From contig JAZQKK010000019.1 of NCBI GenBank assembly GCA_045542115.1, positions 1 to 64,000 on the forward strand: a DNA stretch of 64,000 bases, written 5' to 3'. Source of the DNA: RGIG995 sp045542115 (GTDB taxonomy: Bacteria; Bacillota; Clostridia; Oscillospirales; UBA644). A program made the translations under genes and the position numbers. The notes under the pieces were generated by a model. It did no database searches and was not told where the DNA came from. It saw only the letters and a program-made list of their open reading frames with translations. Every line of letters begins with the position of its first letter. The stretch's first letter is position 1. Positions 23,259-30,997 of the stretch are shown one piece after another.

Positions 23259-23723
23259 ATGAGTCCCATTGAATTTGCCAGAAATCTGTTTTTGCTCCGC
23301 CGGGAGCATAAAATGACCGCCGAGGAATTGGCGGATGCAATGGAAGTAACCCCGGAATTGATTTGTGAATGGGAATGTGCCAAAACATCCCCCACCTTAG
23401 AGCAGATTACCCGCCTTGCAAAAGTCTACGGCATCTCTCCGGCAGATATGGTCCGCACCCCCAAAACCGCAGATCTTCCGGAAGAAGCATTCCCCGCTCC
23501 CGCCCCCGAGCCCCAACCGGAACCGGAAGAAGACCTTCCCGCCCCCTCCGTCGAGCCGGAGATTGGGAAAAAGAAAAAGGTCCTTTGGTGGGAAATCGTC
23601 ATTATCCTGCTGTTGTTGCTGATCATCGCCGCCGCGGCAGTCTTTCTCATCAAACCCGAATGGTTTCCTTTAAAGACCATTTTAGGGAATTGGATTTTCC
23701 CGGGGCTGAACCGGATTTTATAA
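23259..23723 (+). CDS. Membrane-anchored XRE helix-turn-helix protein
   Basis: The 154-residue product has an N-terminal Cro/CI-type helix-turn-helix (about 4-62, LLRREHKMTAEELADAMEVTPELICEWE), a Pro/Glu-rich linker (about 75-105, PAPAPEPQPEPEEDLPAPS), a lysine cluster and one transmembrane helix (about 110-135), leaving a short outside tail. This layout recalls membrane-tethered transcription factors of Firmicutes. It is co-transcribed with the preceding lipoprotein, so the lipoprotein could be its extracytoplasmic partner, which is inference. Confidence 0.8.
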   Translation: MSPIEFARNLFLLRREHKMTAEELADAMEVTPELICEWECAKTSPTLEQITRLAKVYGISPADMVRTPKTADLPEEAFPAPAPEPQPEPEEDLPAPSVEPEIGKKKKVLWWEIVIILLLLLIIAAAAVFLIKPEWFPLKTILGNWIFPGLNRIL

Positions 23724-23732
23724 AAAACTTAC

Positions 23733-23764
23733 TTCCGCAGGGGAAACTCTGCGGAAAGATTTTG
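23733..23764 (+). terminator. Probable terminator
   Basis: TTCCGCAG/CTGCGGAA with an eight-base loop followed by AGATTTTG; a weak U-run. Confidence 0.55.
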
Positions 23765-23785
23765 CAAATTATTCACATACGACCC

Positions 23786-23814
23786 TTGCATTTTGCAAAA
23801 AAATATGGTATACT
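23786..23814 (+). promoter_or_regulatory. Promoter of tRNA-Val
   Basis: TTGCAT (23786-23791) and TATACT (23809-23814) with a 17-base spacer, 18 bases before the tRNA. Confidence 0.75.
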
Positions 23815-23832
23815 ATTATAGCAATTTCATAG

Positions 23833-23909
23833 GGGGACATAGCTCAGCCGGTTAGAGCGCTCGCTTCACATGCGAGAGGTCATGGGTTCGAGTCCCTTTG
23901 TCCCCACCA
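23833..23909 (+). tRNA. tRNA-Val (anticodon CAC)
   Basis: Complete cloverleaf with GGGGACA/TGTCCCC acceptor stem, CTCGC/GCGAG anticodon stem and TTCACAT loop (anticodon CAC, reading GUG), GGTTCGAGTCC T-arm, and encoded CCA. Confidence 0.95.
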
Positions 23910-23939
23910 AAACGAAAATCCTGTTGACTTTTATCGATG

Positions 23940-24240
23940 GGATTTTTGTTTTGTATTATTTATTTTTCATTATTCAATATTCATCATTCATTAAAACGGA
24001 TTTTCGCAATGAATAATGAAGTCGCTTACGCTGATAAATAATAAATAATTTTGGTGTCGGCATTGACGACAAATTATAAATAATGTGTAGGAGTTCAAAC
24101 ATATAGGGCAAAAGTTCAAAGAGGTTTGAATTTGTGCACCCTTTTCAAAGAAGACCTTGTCGAAAGACACGGTCTTTTTTCTTACCGTCGCCTCGGGGAT
24201 AGACGGATTTCCGTTTTTCCAAAAGTTCCGAATTTTGCCC
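23940..24240. other. AT-rich intergenic region with repeat-like stretches and an orphan terminator
   Basis: No gene is seen here. 23950-24060 is nearly free of GC and rich in TTATTCATTATTCA-type words; 24047-24076 contains an imperfect hairpin built on TTTGGTGTCGGCA...TGACGACAAA. 24083-24125 carries TTCAAAC/GTTTGAA and TTCAAA/TTTGAA complementarities. A terminator (24151-24180) follows without an upstream coding region. The AT-rich words look like a dispersed intergenic repeat of this lineage, but only one copy is in the window. Confidence 0.5.
24151..24180 (+). terminator. Orphan intrinsic terminator
   Basis: AAGACC-TT-GTC/GAC-AC-GGTCTT with a GAAA loop and six T. The nearest upstream gene on this strand is tRNA-Val 240 bases away. 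Confidence 0.7.
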
Positions 24241-24269
24241 TTGCATTGGTCGGAAAAACGAGGTATAAT
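24241..24269 (+). promoter_or_regulatory. Promoter of the LuxR-type regulator
   Basis: TTGCAT (24241-24246) and TATAAT (24264-24269) with a 17-base spacer. The predicted start, near 24276, places the three downstream repeats inside the 5' untranslated leader. Confidence 0.8.
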
Positions 24270-24282
24270 AATATTGTAATCA

Positions 24283-24366
24283 TCGCATACACGATGGATA
24301 TGTCCATCATATCAGTCGCATAAACGATGGATACACCTTCCAAAATCATCGCATAAACGACGGATA
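24283..24366 (+). repeat. Three 18-base repeats with exact 33-base period in the regulator leader
   Basis: Copies at 24283-24300, 24316-24333 and 24349-24366 share TCGCATAnACGAnGGATA; each carries a short dyad (CATCG/CGATG in the first). The period is exactly 33 bases in both steps. They lie between the predicted transcription start and the ribosome-binding site of the next gene. The first two copies hold ATG and, one period later, an in-frame TAA, so they could encode nine-residue peptides (24294-24323 and 24327-24356), but neither ATG has a ribosome-binding site. Confidence 0.8.
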
Positions 24367-24381
24367 AAAAAGGAGCAGGTT

Positions 24382-25620
24382 ATGAATTACATTAAATCTT
24401 CCCAGGCGGCGACTCTGTGGGGGATTTCGGTCCATCGGGTGCAGGAATACTGTAAACAGGGCAGAATCGAAGGTGCGACCCGGTTTGGCAACAGTTGGAT
24501 GATTCCGGAACATACACCACGCCCGGCGGACGGGCGGCGAAAAGAGACCCGGCTGTCTCATCCCGAAAATCTTCCAATGCCCCGCCGCAGTCCTTTTTTG
24601 AATATGACCGACCTCTATCAAATCCCGGGAAGTGCGGAACGGGTGGCACTTTCCCTCAGGGCAAATCCTGAGGCCAAAGAATTATTTCAAGCGCAAATCG
24701 CCTATTGCCAGGGGAAATTAGATAAAGTTTACGACGATGCCCACTACTTTTTGAATCATCACACGGGATTTTACGCAGTGGTAGGGTCTGGGATCCTGCT
24801 TTCCTTTTGCGCCATTTGGCGGGGAGACGCGCGGTTGTGGCACGAAGCAAAGCGCCATATTTCCACCGCCCCCTGTAAAAACGACTCCGACCGGGAAATC
24901 CTTGCCCTTTCTTTGGCAGCGGCGGACAGTTCTATTTTTGACTTCAAGACCTTCCCTGCGTGGTTTGAAAAAGGGTGTTTCGACCTTCTTTTGCCTGACG
25001 CCCACCCTGCGGCGAAGGTCTTTTACGGAAAATTGCTTTATATGGTGGCCTACGGCGTAGCATCCAAACAACATAACGTCCCGGGCGTACAGGGATTGGC
25101 ACTGATGCGAATCATTCCGGCCACGCTGGAACCGTTGATTTCTCAGGCAATGGTGGATAAAACGATCATTCCGGAAATTCACCTGCGGCTGACCTGTGCC
25201 ACCGCGTACCACAACGCCGGAGACCGGGAATCTGCCGTTGCGCACATCGACAAAGCCATCGCCCTTGCACAGCCCGACCGTCTGTATGGGATTCTGGCGG
25301 AACATTGGCGGCAGCTGGACCTGCTTCTGGAAGACCGGCTGAATCTTTTGATTCCCGACGACGTCCGGGAGATTCGCGATTTAGCAAAGCAATACACAAC
25401 CGGGCACGCCCGTCTAAGAAGTGCGGTTCGCAATCGTTATATTGCATTGAATCTTACCTCTCGGGAACGGGAAGTTGCAAAATGGGTCGCCTTTGGCTTT
25501 ACATCAAAAGAAATTGCCGCAAAACTTCACATTGCAGAATCTACCGTCAAGCAGGCAGTTTTAAAGGTAATGCAGAAGACGGGACTCAACGACCGAAACG
25601 ATTTCGTATATATTCTTTAA
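24382..25620 (+). CDS. Transcriptional regulator: excisionase-type HTH plus LuxR-type HTH
   Basis: The 412-residue product combines two DNA-binding parts. Residues 1-55 (MNYIKSSQAATLWGISVHRVQEYCKQGRIEGATRFGNSWMIPE) match the MerR/excisionase-like winged helix. Residues about 352-410 are a LuxR/GerE helix-turn-helix (LTSREREVAKWVAFGFTSKEIAAKLHIAESTVKQAVLKVMQKTG). The helical middle (about 75-345) resembles the tetratricopeptide-like sensor part of MalT-type regulators, but there is no NTPase motif. It starts behind AAAAAGGAGCAGG. The three leader repeats may be its own operators. It precedes the surface-protein operon, which could be a target. Confidence 0.82.
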   Translation: MNYIKSSQAATLWGISVHRVQEYCKQGRIEGATRFGNSWMIPEHTPRPADGRRKETRLSHPENLPMPRRSPFLNMTDLYQIPGSAERVALSLRANPEAKELFQAQIAYCQGKLDKVYDDAHYFLNHHTGFYAVVGSGILLSFCAIWRGDARLWHEAKRHISTAPCKNDSDREILALSLAAADSSIFDFKTFPAWFEKGCFDLLLPDAHPAAKVFYGKLLYMVAYGVASKQHNVPGVQGLALMRIIPATLEPLISQAMVDKTIIPEIHLRLTCATAYHNAGDRESAVAHIDKAIALAQPDRLYGILAEHWRQLDLLLEDRLNLLIPDDVREIRDLAKQYTTGHARLRSAVRNRYIALNLTSREREVAKWVAFGFTSKEIAAKLHIAESTVKQAVLKVMQKTGLNDRNDFVYIL

Positions 25621-25643
25621 CCCCGAAAAAAGAACACTGTCTT

Positions 25644-25690
25644 CCCCGAAAAGAATGTGCTAAGTTTTTTCTTTTCGGGGATATTTTTTT
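25644..25690 (+). terminator. Terminator after the LuxR-type regulator
   Basis: CCCCGAAAAGAA/TTCTTTTCGGGG followed by a run of seven T. Confidence 0.85.
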
Positions 25691-25747
25691 GCGTTGTTTC
25701 GTTGTATAATAAAATTAATCAGAAAGACAACCCAAGGAGGGCTGCCT

Positions 25748-26071
25748 ATGAACAAACCGATGGAAGGAGATATCTATAAGGTTATCTCCCTGCACGGAAA
25801 AGAATTTACCATTCGCTACGGCTACTACGCCGACTACGAACGGGAAAATCACAAAAACGACCCCATCCCCATCTACCCCGACTTTGAGAAGACTCCGGTC
25901 TACACCGACGAAGGATACCCCTTCGTCACCCAGATACAAGACCTGTGTCCTCACGGAGAAAGTCTGCAAAAAGAAGCCTTCTGTATCGATTGCCCCCACT
26001 TCAACCACGGGGAAGAACTGATAGGCATCTGCAAAAACCACAAGCGCAAAAGAAAGGAACCGCCACTATGA
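25748..26071 (+). CDS. Small Cys-rich protein coupled to the surface protein
   Basis: I do not recognise this 107-residue protein. The start is ATG 25748, behind CCCAAGGAGGG. It is acidic and Tyr-rich in the first half (YYADYERENHKNDPIPIYPDFEKTP) and has a cluster of four Cys and several His near the end (LCPHGESLQKEAFCIDCPHFNHGEELIGICKNH) that looks like a zinc site. It has no signal peptide or transmembrane segment. Its TGA overlaps the ATG of the giant adhesin gene (ATGA), so the two are probably translated as a pair. A TATAAT box lies at about 25705 without a clear -35 box. Confidence 0.75.
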   Translation: MNKPMEGDIYKVISLHGKEFTIRYGYYADYERENHKNDPIPIYPDFEKTPVYTDEGYPFVTQIQDLCPHGESLQKEAFCIDCPHFNHGEELIGICKNHKRKRKEPPL

Positions 26072-29000
26072 AAACTATGATTTTGAACGGGAAGAAACTT
26101 TTATCTCTGGTAATCGCGCTGGCGTTGACGCTTTCCCTGATTTCCGCGATGGGATTGGTAACCTTCGCCGCATCTTCCAATTATAATAAAATAGCGGACC
26201 CCCCCACCCTGGACGGTTGGAAGGAATACTTCGGAGCAAGCCATCCCTCCACCGAGAACGCCGGGGCCGTCTGGACCGATAAATCGGTCTTTGCAAACAC
26301 CTCCGCCTTTACGGGATTGAAGGATGCCAACGGCGATGACGTTACCCTGTCTCTTTCCGACAACAGTTTTTTGGTGGCCCTGTCCGCCATCGCTTCCAAC
26401 AAATCCATCGTAGGATATTCCCACATTCCCACCGACACCTTCCTGGTGCTGGATATGTCTAACTCAATGGGCCCGGGCTGGGGATTCAACGATGCTGTGG
26501 ATGAATTGGTGATGGCCGCCAACGCCGCCGTAGACACCCTTCTGAATCTGAACCAGAACAACCGGGTAGGCGTGGTACTCTACGCCGGCTCCTCTTCCGG
26601 AGCCTTCCTGCCGATGGACCGGTACACCGCAACCCAGACCGTGTCGTACAATAACCGCACCATCGGAAAATACTTTGAAACCAATTCCAGCCGCAATACC
26701 TTCCGCATCGCCCAAGGCGTTTCCAACAGCCAAGGTCCCGTGAGCGTAAAATCGCAAAACAATTCCACCGGAACGTATATTCAAGGGGGGCTTGCCGCGG
26801 CGGAACAGTGCTTTGCAGAATTGGCACGGAACAACGACACCGTTGTCAAAGGCGACGGATTCCAAGGAGGAACCAAGCGGAAACCCGTGGTTATCCTGAT
26901 GAGCGACGGTGCCCCCACCGTAGGGAACACCGATTATTCCAAACCGAACCCCACCGGCTCGAACATTTCCCTGAACGGCGTTTCAGACGAAGCCTTTGCC
27001 TTTTTGACCCAACTGACCGGGGCATCGATGCGGAAAAAGATTTCCGAGCACTACGGAAACGAAGTGATGCTCTATACCCTGGGAATGAACGTAGGCAACA
27101 CCTCCGTTGCCCGCAGCGTTCTCGACCCTCGAAATTCCATTCCCGCCATTCAGACCCTTTGGAATAATTACAATTCCGCCTCCACCGGGGCTTCTTATCA
27201 AATCGAACAACGATTATCCATCACCAAGACCGGCCTTGTTACCGATATCAATTATACCGACGGTTATTATGGTGCAAGCTCCGCCTCGAATCTGTTCCAG
27301 GCCTTTGACGATATCGTAGCCGAAATCATCATTCAATCCCTGTACCGTCCTACCTTGGTGGAACAAAACAACGCTCATATGGAAGGATACGTGGAATTCA
27401 TCGACGATATCGGCGACTATATGGACGTGCGGAAAATCGACGGTATCTTGATTGGAAAAACCCTTTATTCCGGCGAAAAGCTGGCTCAGAACTTCCGTCC
27501 CGGCGGCGGAACGCTCGGAACGGTAGCATCCCCCAACGAATTGGGAGATAACCTTATCTGGGCCGTAAAGGAACGCTTGGGAATCTCCGATACCAAGACT
27601 GCCCAGGCACTGGTCACTCTGGCCTACGAACACGGACAGTTAAGTTACACCAACAAAACGAACTATTCCAATTATATCGGCTGGTACGCCGATGAACACG
27701 GCAAATATCTTGGGTTCTGGGATGAAAAGACCCACACCTACGATATGGCTCCCGCCGGTGCAAAGTTTGTCAACAAATCCTACGGAATGCTGGGCACCGT
27801 GGTGGACGGCCATAACGAAAGCGATTTGATGTACACCTCCATTCAGGTCCACACCGAACTGGTGGATAAAGCAACCGCGCAGGCCAACGGAAACGACCGT
27901 TTGAAGACCGGCCACTGTCAATTGATTTTCCGGATTCCCGCCGCCCTGATTCCGATGGTCACGTACGACGTGTCTCTGGAAGGCACCGGCTATGACGATG
28001 CAAAGAATATTGAAATGACCATCAGAGAATCCAACCCCATTCGCCTGCTGTTTGAAGTGGGGCTTCGCAAGGATTTGAACGAATACAACATCGAAGAAGT
28101 GTTGGGCAACAACTACCGGAACGGCGACGGAACGTACACGCTGTATACCAATGCGTGGAGCAGCCAGCAGTTTGACAAAAACAACACGGGATACGTGGAG
28201 CCTACAAAAGCCATCAATACCGTGGCGTACTTCGAACCCAGTTTGGAAAACGAAAGATACTACTACACCGAGCCCACCCCCGTTTACGTGCAACAGCCCG
28301 ACGGGTCGATGGTCAAGTACTCTTCGGACACCAAACCGACGAAGACGGACGGCAACCACTATTTCCGGCAAATCAACGTCTTTGAACTGACGGCGGCCGC
28401 CAACGACGGCAATGCGGCGGTGCATAATAAGACCTATGAGAAGATTTCCGACGCAGCGCTGGGGCAGGTCGTGAAGAGCGACACCAACGGCGGCTGGAAT
28501 ATTCCCAAAAACGTCGTTCACCGGACCTACGACCACGTGGAACGGGAAAAAGGCCCCAACGACAACCTCACCGGAACATTGGACTATTCCTTCTTCCCCT
28601 CGGTGGAACAAATTGAAGGCGTTCACTATTACGCCGATGCAATTCTCGGAAACAACGGGAAATTAAACGTCACCCCCGTTACCGGTCTTAAAATCACCAA
28701 GACCGTAGACGAAACTCTGGCAGGGTATAACCACCCCTTTACCTTTACCGTCACGGTAGATAACGCAAATGGAACCTATCCCGCAGTAAAAGAATCCGAA
28801 AACGGAGCGTTGACGCAACTCCCCAACGGAGTTTCCTTTGCCAACGGTACCGCCACCGTGGAACTTAACGCCGGAGAATCCATTTATCTGACCGGACTGC
28901 CCGCGGGGAATTACACCGTGAGTGAAAATACGAACGGAAAAGAATATAAAGTCAAAACCGATTCGGGGAACACGTCCGGAACCATCACAGAAAACAGACT

Positions 29001-30843
29001 GCAATACGTTTCCTTCGTCAACACCTTGAAAGAAGAAGGATATGTGGTCATCACAAAGCAGGTGATTCATCCCTTTGCCACCGACCCCGCAGTCCTGTCC
29101 CAAAAAGAATTCAAGTTCGACGTGACCCTGACGGGGAACGGAAGCGTATATCCCGCAAATAAGGTATCCTACCACTATGCGTCCAATCCCTCGCAGGTGT
29201 ACCAAGCCGACGTCAACGGTCTTCTCATTGCGGGTCTTACCGTTCACGCCAACGAATCTCTGATTTTGGAAATCGAAGAAGGCTGGACAGTAGCCGTCAC
29301 CGAACGGACCAACGATATGCCCGCCGGATTTACCCAGAAGTCCGTGTCGTCTACCAATGACAAGACTGTCACCACGACTCACAACGTCGCCTTCACCTTT
29401 GTCAATGAATACACTCCGCAACCGGCAAAATTCGACGGAAATCTGTCCCTGAATTTCTCCAAGAATTTCACCGGCCGGCCTTGGACGCAAAATGATAAAT
29501 TCATCTTCTTGCTCCAACGGTACGACCCTGCAACCGCATCCTACGCAACCGTTCACCGGGAGGAAGTTTCCGCCCCCGCCGCCGGAACGGTGGCAACCTT
29601 CGGAGACTTGCTGACCGCGGCCCTGTCCGTGGAACGTTTCGCCCAGGTTGGGACCTATCACTACTCCGTGACAGAAGCCATTCCCGCCGAAACCAAGGGA
29701 ATCACCTACGACCGGGGAGCAAGAGACTTTAACGTCGTCGTTACCGATAACGATATGGACGGCAAGTTGGAAATTTCCGATATTACCCCGGCAAAGAACG
29801 TCACCGTCACAAAAGAAAACAACGTATTCACCGTGACCGGAAATCAATTCAACAACCGCTACCAAGCCGAAGGAATTGCCGAAATCGGGGTTCAGATTGA
29901 AAAAATCGTAGACGCCCCCCAAGGCGTGATTTACAGCCCCGCCGGTTTTGAATTCACCCTGTACGACAAAGCCACCGGTAAAATCATCGGAGACCCCGGC
30001 GTCACCGACGAAAACGGACATCTCCGCTTCTTGCTGGCCTACGACGCAAAAGACGTGACTTGGAATCAAAATAAAGAGTACACCTACCTTATCAAGGAAA
30101 CCAAGGGCAACCTCCCCGGAATGACCTATGCCGGCGATATTGAACTTACCGTCACCGTAAAAGACAATCTGGACGGAACCATCTTCGCCGAAGCAAAGAA
30201 CACCACCGGAAACGTGAAAGTCACCTTTATCAACGTCTACAATCCCGCAGACACCACGGCGGACGTTACCGTAAACGTAACTAAAACCGTAGAAAACAAA
30301 GGAACGGCGGTCATCGGACCGGAAAACTTTGAATTCGTTCTCGTGGGAGCCAACAACGAAACCAATTTCCCCGAATTGAAGAAAAAGACCGACCTGGACG
30401 GCAAAGTCTCCTTCGCGCTGAACTACACGGCAGACGACGTCGGTAAGACCTACGTCTACACCCTGAAAGAAGTGGCGGGCAACGTTGCAAACGTTCAGTA
30501 CAGCGATAAAGTTTACACGCTGACCGTTACCGTATCCCTGAACGAAAACAACAAGGTCGTGGCAGAAGTTTTGGTCAACGGAGAAAAAGATTCCGACAAT
30601 ACCGTTCAAGCCTCCTTCGTCAACGTCCACACCGGGAATCTCCCCGAACCTCAGCCCCAACCTCAACCCCAGCCCGAACCGCAACCCCAACCCGAACCGC
30701 AACCCCAGCCTCAGCCGCAGCCCACGCCGGTTCCCGAAAACCCCTCCACCTCGGACTTCCTCTGGATTCCCCTTGCGGTACTGTTGACCGTCAGTCTGAT
30801 TCCCGTGGGATATCTGATGTGGAAACGCTGGAAAGAACAATAA
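26068..30843 (+). CDS. Giant VWA/pilin-like cell-surface protein
   Basis: ATG 26068, behind AGAAAGGA, gives 1591 residues. A signal peptide (about 1-35, cut near TFAAS) is followed by a von Willebrand A domain (about 122-430) with the MIDAS start DMSNS at Asp129. Four or five immunoglobulin-like Cna-B/pilin-linkage repeats follow (starting near 870, 990, 1125, 1268 and 1398), with FxFxV/L strands and conserved Lys and Glu positions compatible with isopeptide bonds. A Pro/Gln/Glu repeat spans about 1524-1553, then one membrane helix (about 1563-1583) and a KRWKEQ tail. There is no LPxTG; NPSTSD just before the helix resembles an NPxTG-type sorting signal. Role inferred: adhesion or pilus tip. 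No sortase is nearby. Confidence 0.85.
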   Translation: MKTMILNGKKLLSLVIALALTLSLISAMGLVTFAASSNYNKIADPPTLDGWKEYFGASHPSTENAGAVWTDKSVFANTSAFTGLKDANGDDVTLSLSDNSFLVALSAIASNKSIVGYSHIPTDTFLVLDMSNSMGPGWGFNDAVDELVMAANAAVDTLLNLNQNNRVGVVLYAGSSSGAFLPMDRYTATQTVSYNNRTIGKYFETNSSRNTFRIAQGVSNSQGPVSVKSQNNSTGTYIQGGLAAAEQCFAELARNNDTVVKGDGFQGGTKRKPVVILMSDGAPTVGNTDYSKPNPTGSNISLNGVSDEAFAFLTQLTGASMRKKISEHYGNEVMLYTLGMNVGNTSVARSVLDPRNSIPAIQTLWNNYNSASTGASYQIEQRLSITKTGLVTDINYTDGYYGASSASNLFQAFDDIVAEIIIQSLYRPTLVEQNNAHMEGYVEFIDDIGDYMDVRKIDGILIGKTLYSGEKLAQNFRPGGGTLGTVASPNELGDNLIWAVKERLGISDTKTAQALVTLAYEHGQLSYTNKTNYSNYIGWYADEHGKYLGFWDEKTHTYDMAPAGAKFVNKSYGMLGTVVDGHNESDLMYTSIQVHTELVDKATAQANGNDRLKTGHCQLIFRIPAALIPMVTYDVSLEGTGYDDAKNIEMTIRESNPIRLLFEVGLRKDLNEYNIEEVLGNNYRNGDGTYTLYTNAWSSQQFDKNNTGYVEPTKAINTVAYFEPSLENERYYYTEPTPVYVQQPDGSMVKYSSDTKPTKTDGNHYFRQINVFELTAAANDGNAAVHNKTYEKISDAALGQVVKSDTNGGWNIPKNVVHRTYDHVEREKGPNDNLTGTLDYSFFPSVEQIEGVHYYADAILGNNGKLNVTPVTGLKITKTVDETLAGYNHPFTFTVTVDNANGTYPAVKESENGALTQLPNGVSFANGTATVELNAGESIYLTGLPAGNYTVSENTNGKEYKVKTDSGNTSGTITENRLQYVSFVNTLKEEGYVVITKQVIHPFATDPAVLSQKEFKFDVTLTGNGSVYPANKVSYHYASNPSQVYQADVNGLLIAGLTVHANESLILEIEEGWTVAVTERTNDMPAGFTQKSVSSTNDKTVTTTHNVAFTFVNEYTPQPAKFDGNLSLNFSKNFTGRPWTQNDKFIFLLQRYDPATASYATVHREEVSAPAAGTVATFGDLLTAALSVERFAQVGTYHYSVTEAIPAETKGITYDRGARDFNVVVTDNDMDGKLEISDITPAKNVTVTKENNVFTVTGNQFNNRYQAEGIAEIGVQIEKIVDAPQGVIYSPAGFEFTLYDKATGKIIGDPGVTDENGHLRFLLAYDAKDVTWNQNKEYTYLIKETKGNLPGMTYAGDIELTVTVKDNLDGTIFAEAKNTTGNVKVTFINVYNPADTTADVTVNVTKTVENKGTAVIGPENFEFVLVGANNETNFPELKKKTDLDGKVSFALNYTADDVGKTYVYTLKEVAGNVANVQYSDKVYTLTVTVSLNENNKVVAEVLVNGEKDSDNTVQASFVNVHTGNLPEPQPQPQPQPEPQPQPEPQPQPQPQPTPVPENPSTSDFLWIPLAVLLTVSLIPVGYLMWKRWKEQ

Positions 30844-30912
30844 TCACAAAGCGTGACCGTGACCCGAAGCCTCCCGAAAACCCGGGAGGCTTCGCAACAA
30901 AGTGTGATTTTT
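30842..30912 (+). terminator. Terminator after the surface protein
   Basis: A nested structure: outer AATCACA/TGTGATT with four T behind it, inner CGAAGCCTCCCG/CGGGAGGCTTCG. Confidence 0.65.
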
Positions 30913-30924
30913 CCCCGAAATCCC

Positions 30925-30953
30925 TTGCAATTTCTTCTCTGGTGTATTATAAT
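30925..30953 (+). promoter_or_regulatory. Promoter of the ABC transporter
   Basis: TTGCAA (30925-30930) and TATAAT (30948-30953) with a 17-base spacer, 44 bases before the start. Confidence 0.75.
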
Positions 30954-30997
30954 AAAAACAGAAACCCTCTTATCAAAAAAAGGAACGGAGAATTTCT

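Noticed and set aside
24283..24366. CRISPR array
   Set aside because: Only three 18-base repeats with 15-base gaps, no leader and no cas genes; the spacers are too short.
30646..30735. Tandem repeat as a mobile or regulatory element
   Set aside because: It is the in-frame Pro/Gln/Glu stalk of the surface protein.
28663..30840. Long open frames on the minus strand opposite the surface protein (over 700 codons) and similar ones opposite ribosomal and other genes
   Set aside because: They lie exactly opposite well-supported genes, have low-complexity Gly/Val/Phe-rich translations, and result from the strong third-position bias of the real genes.
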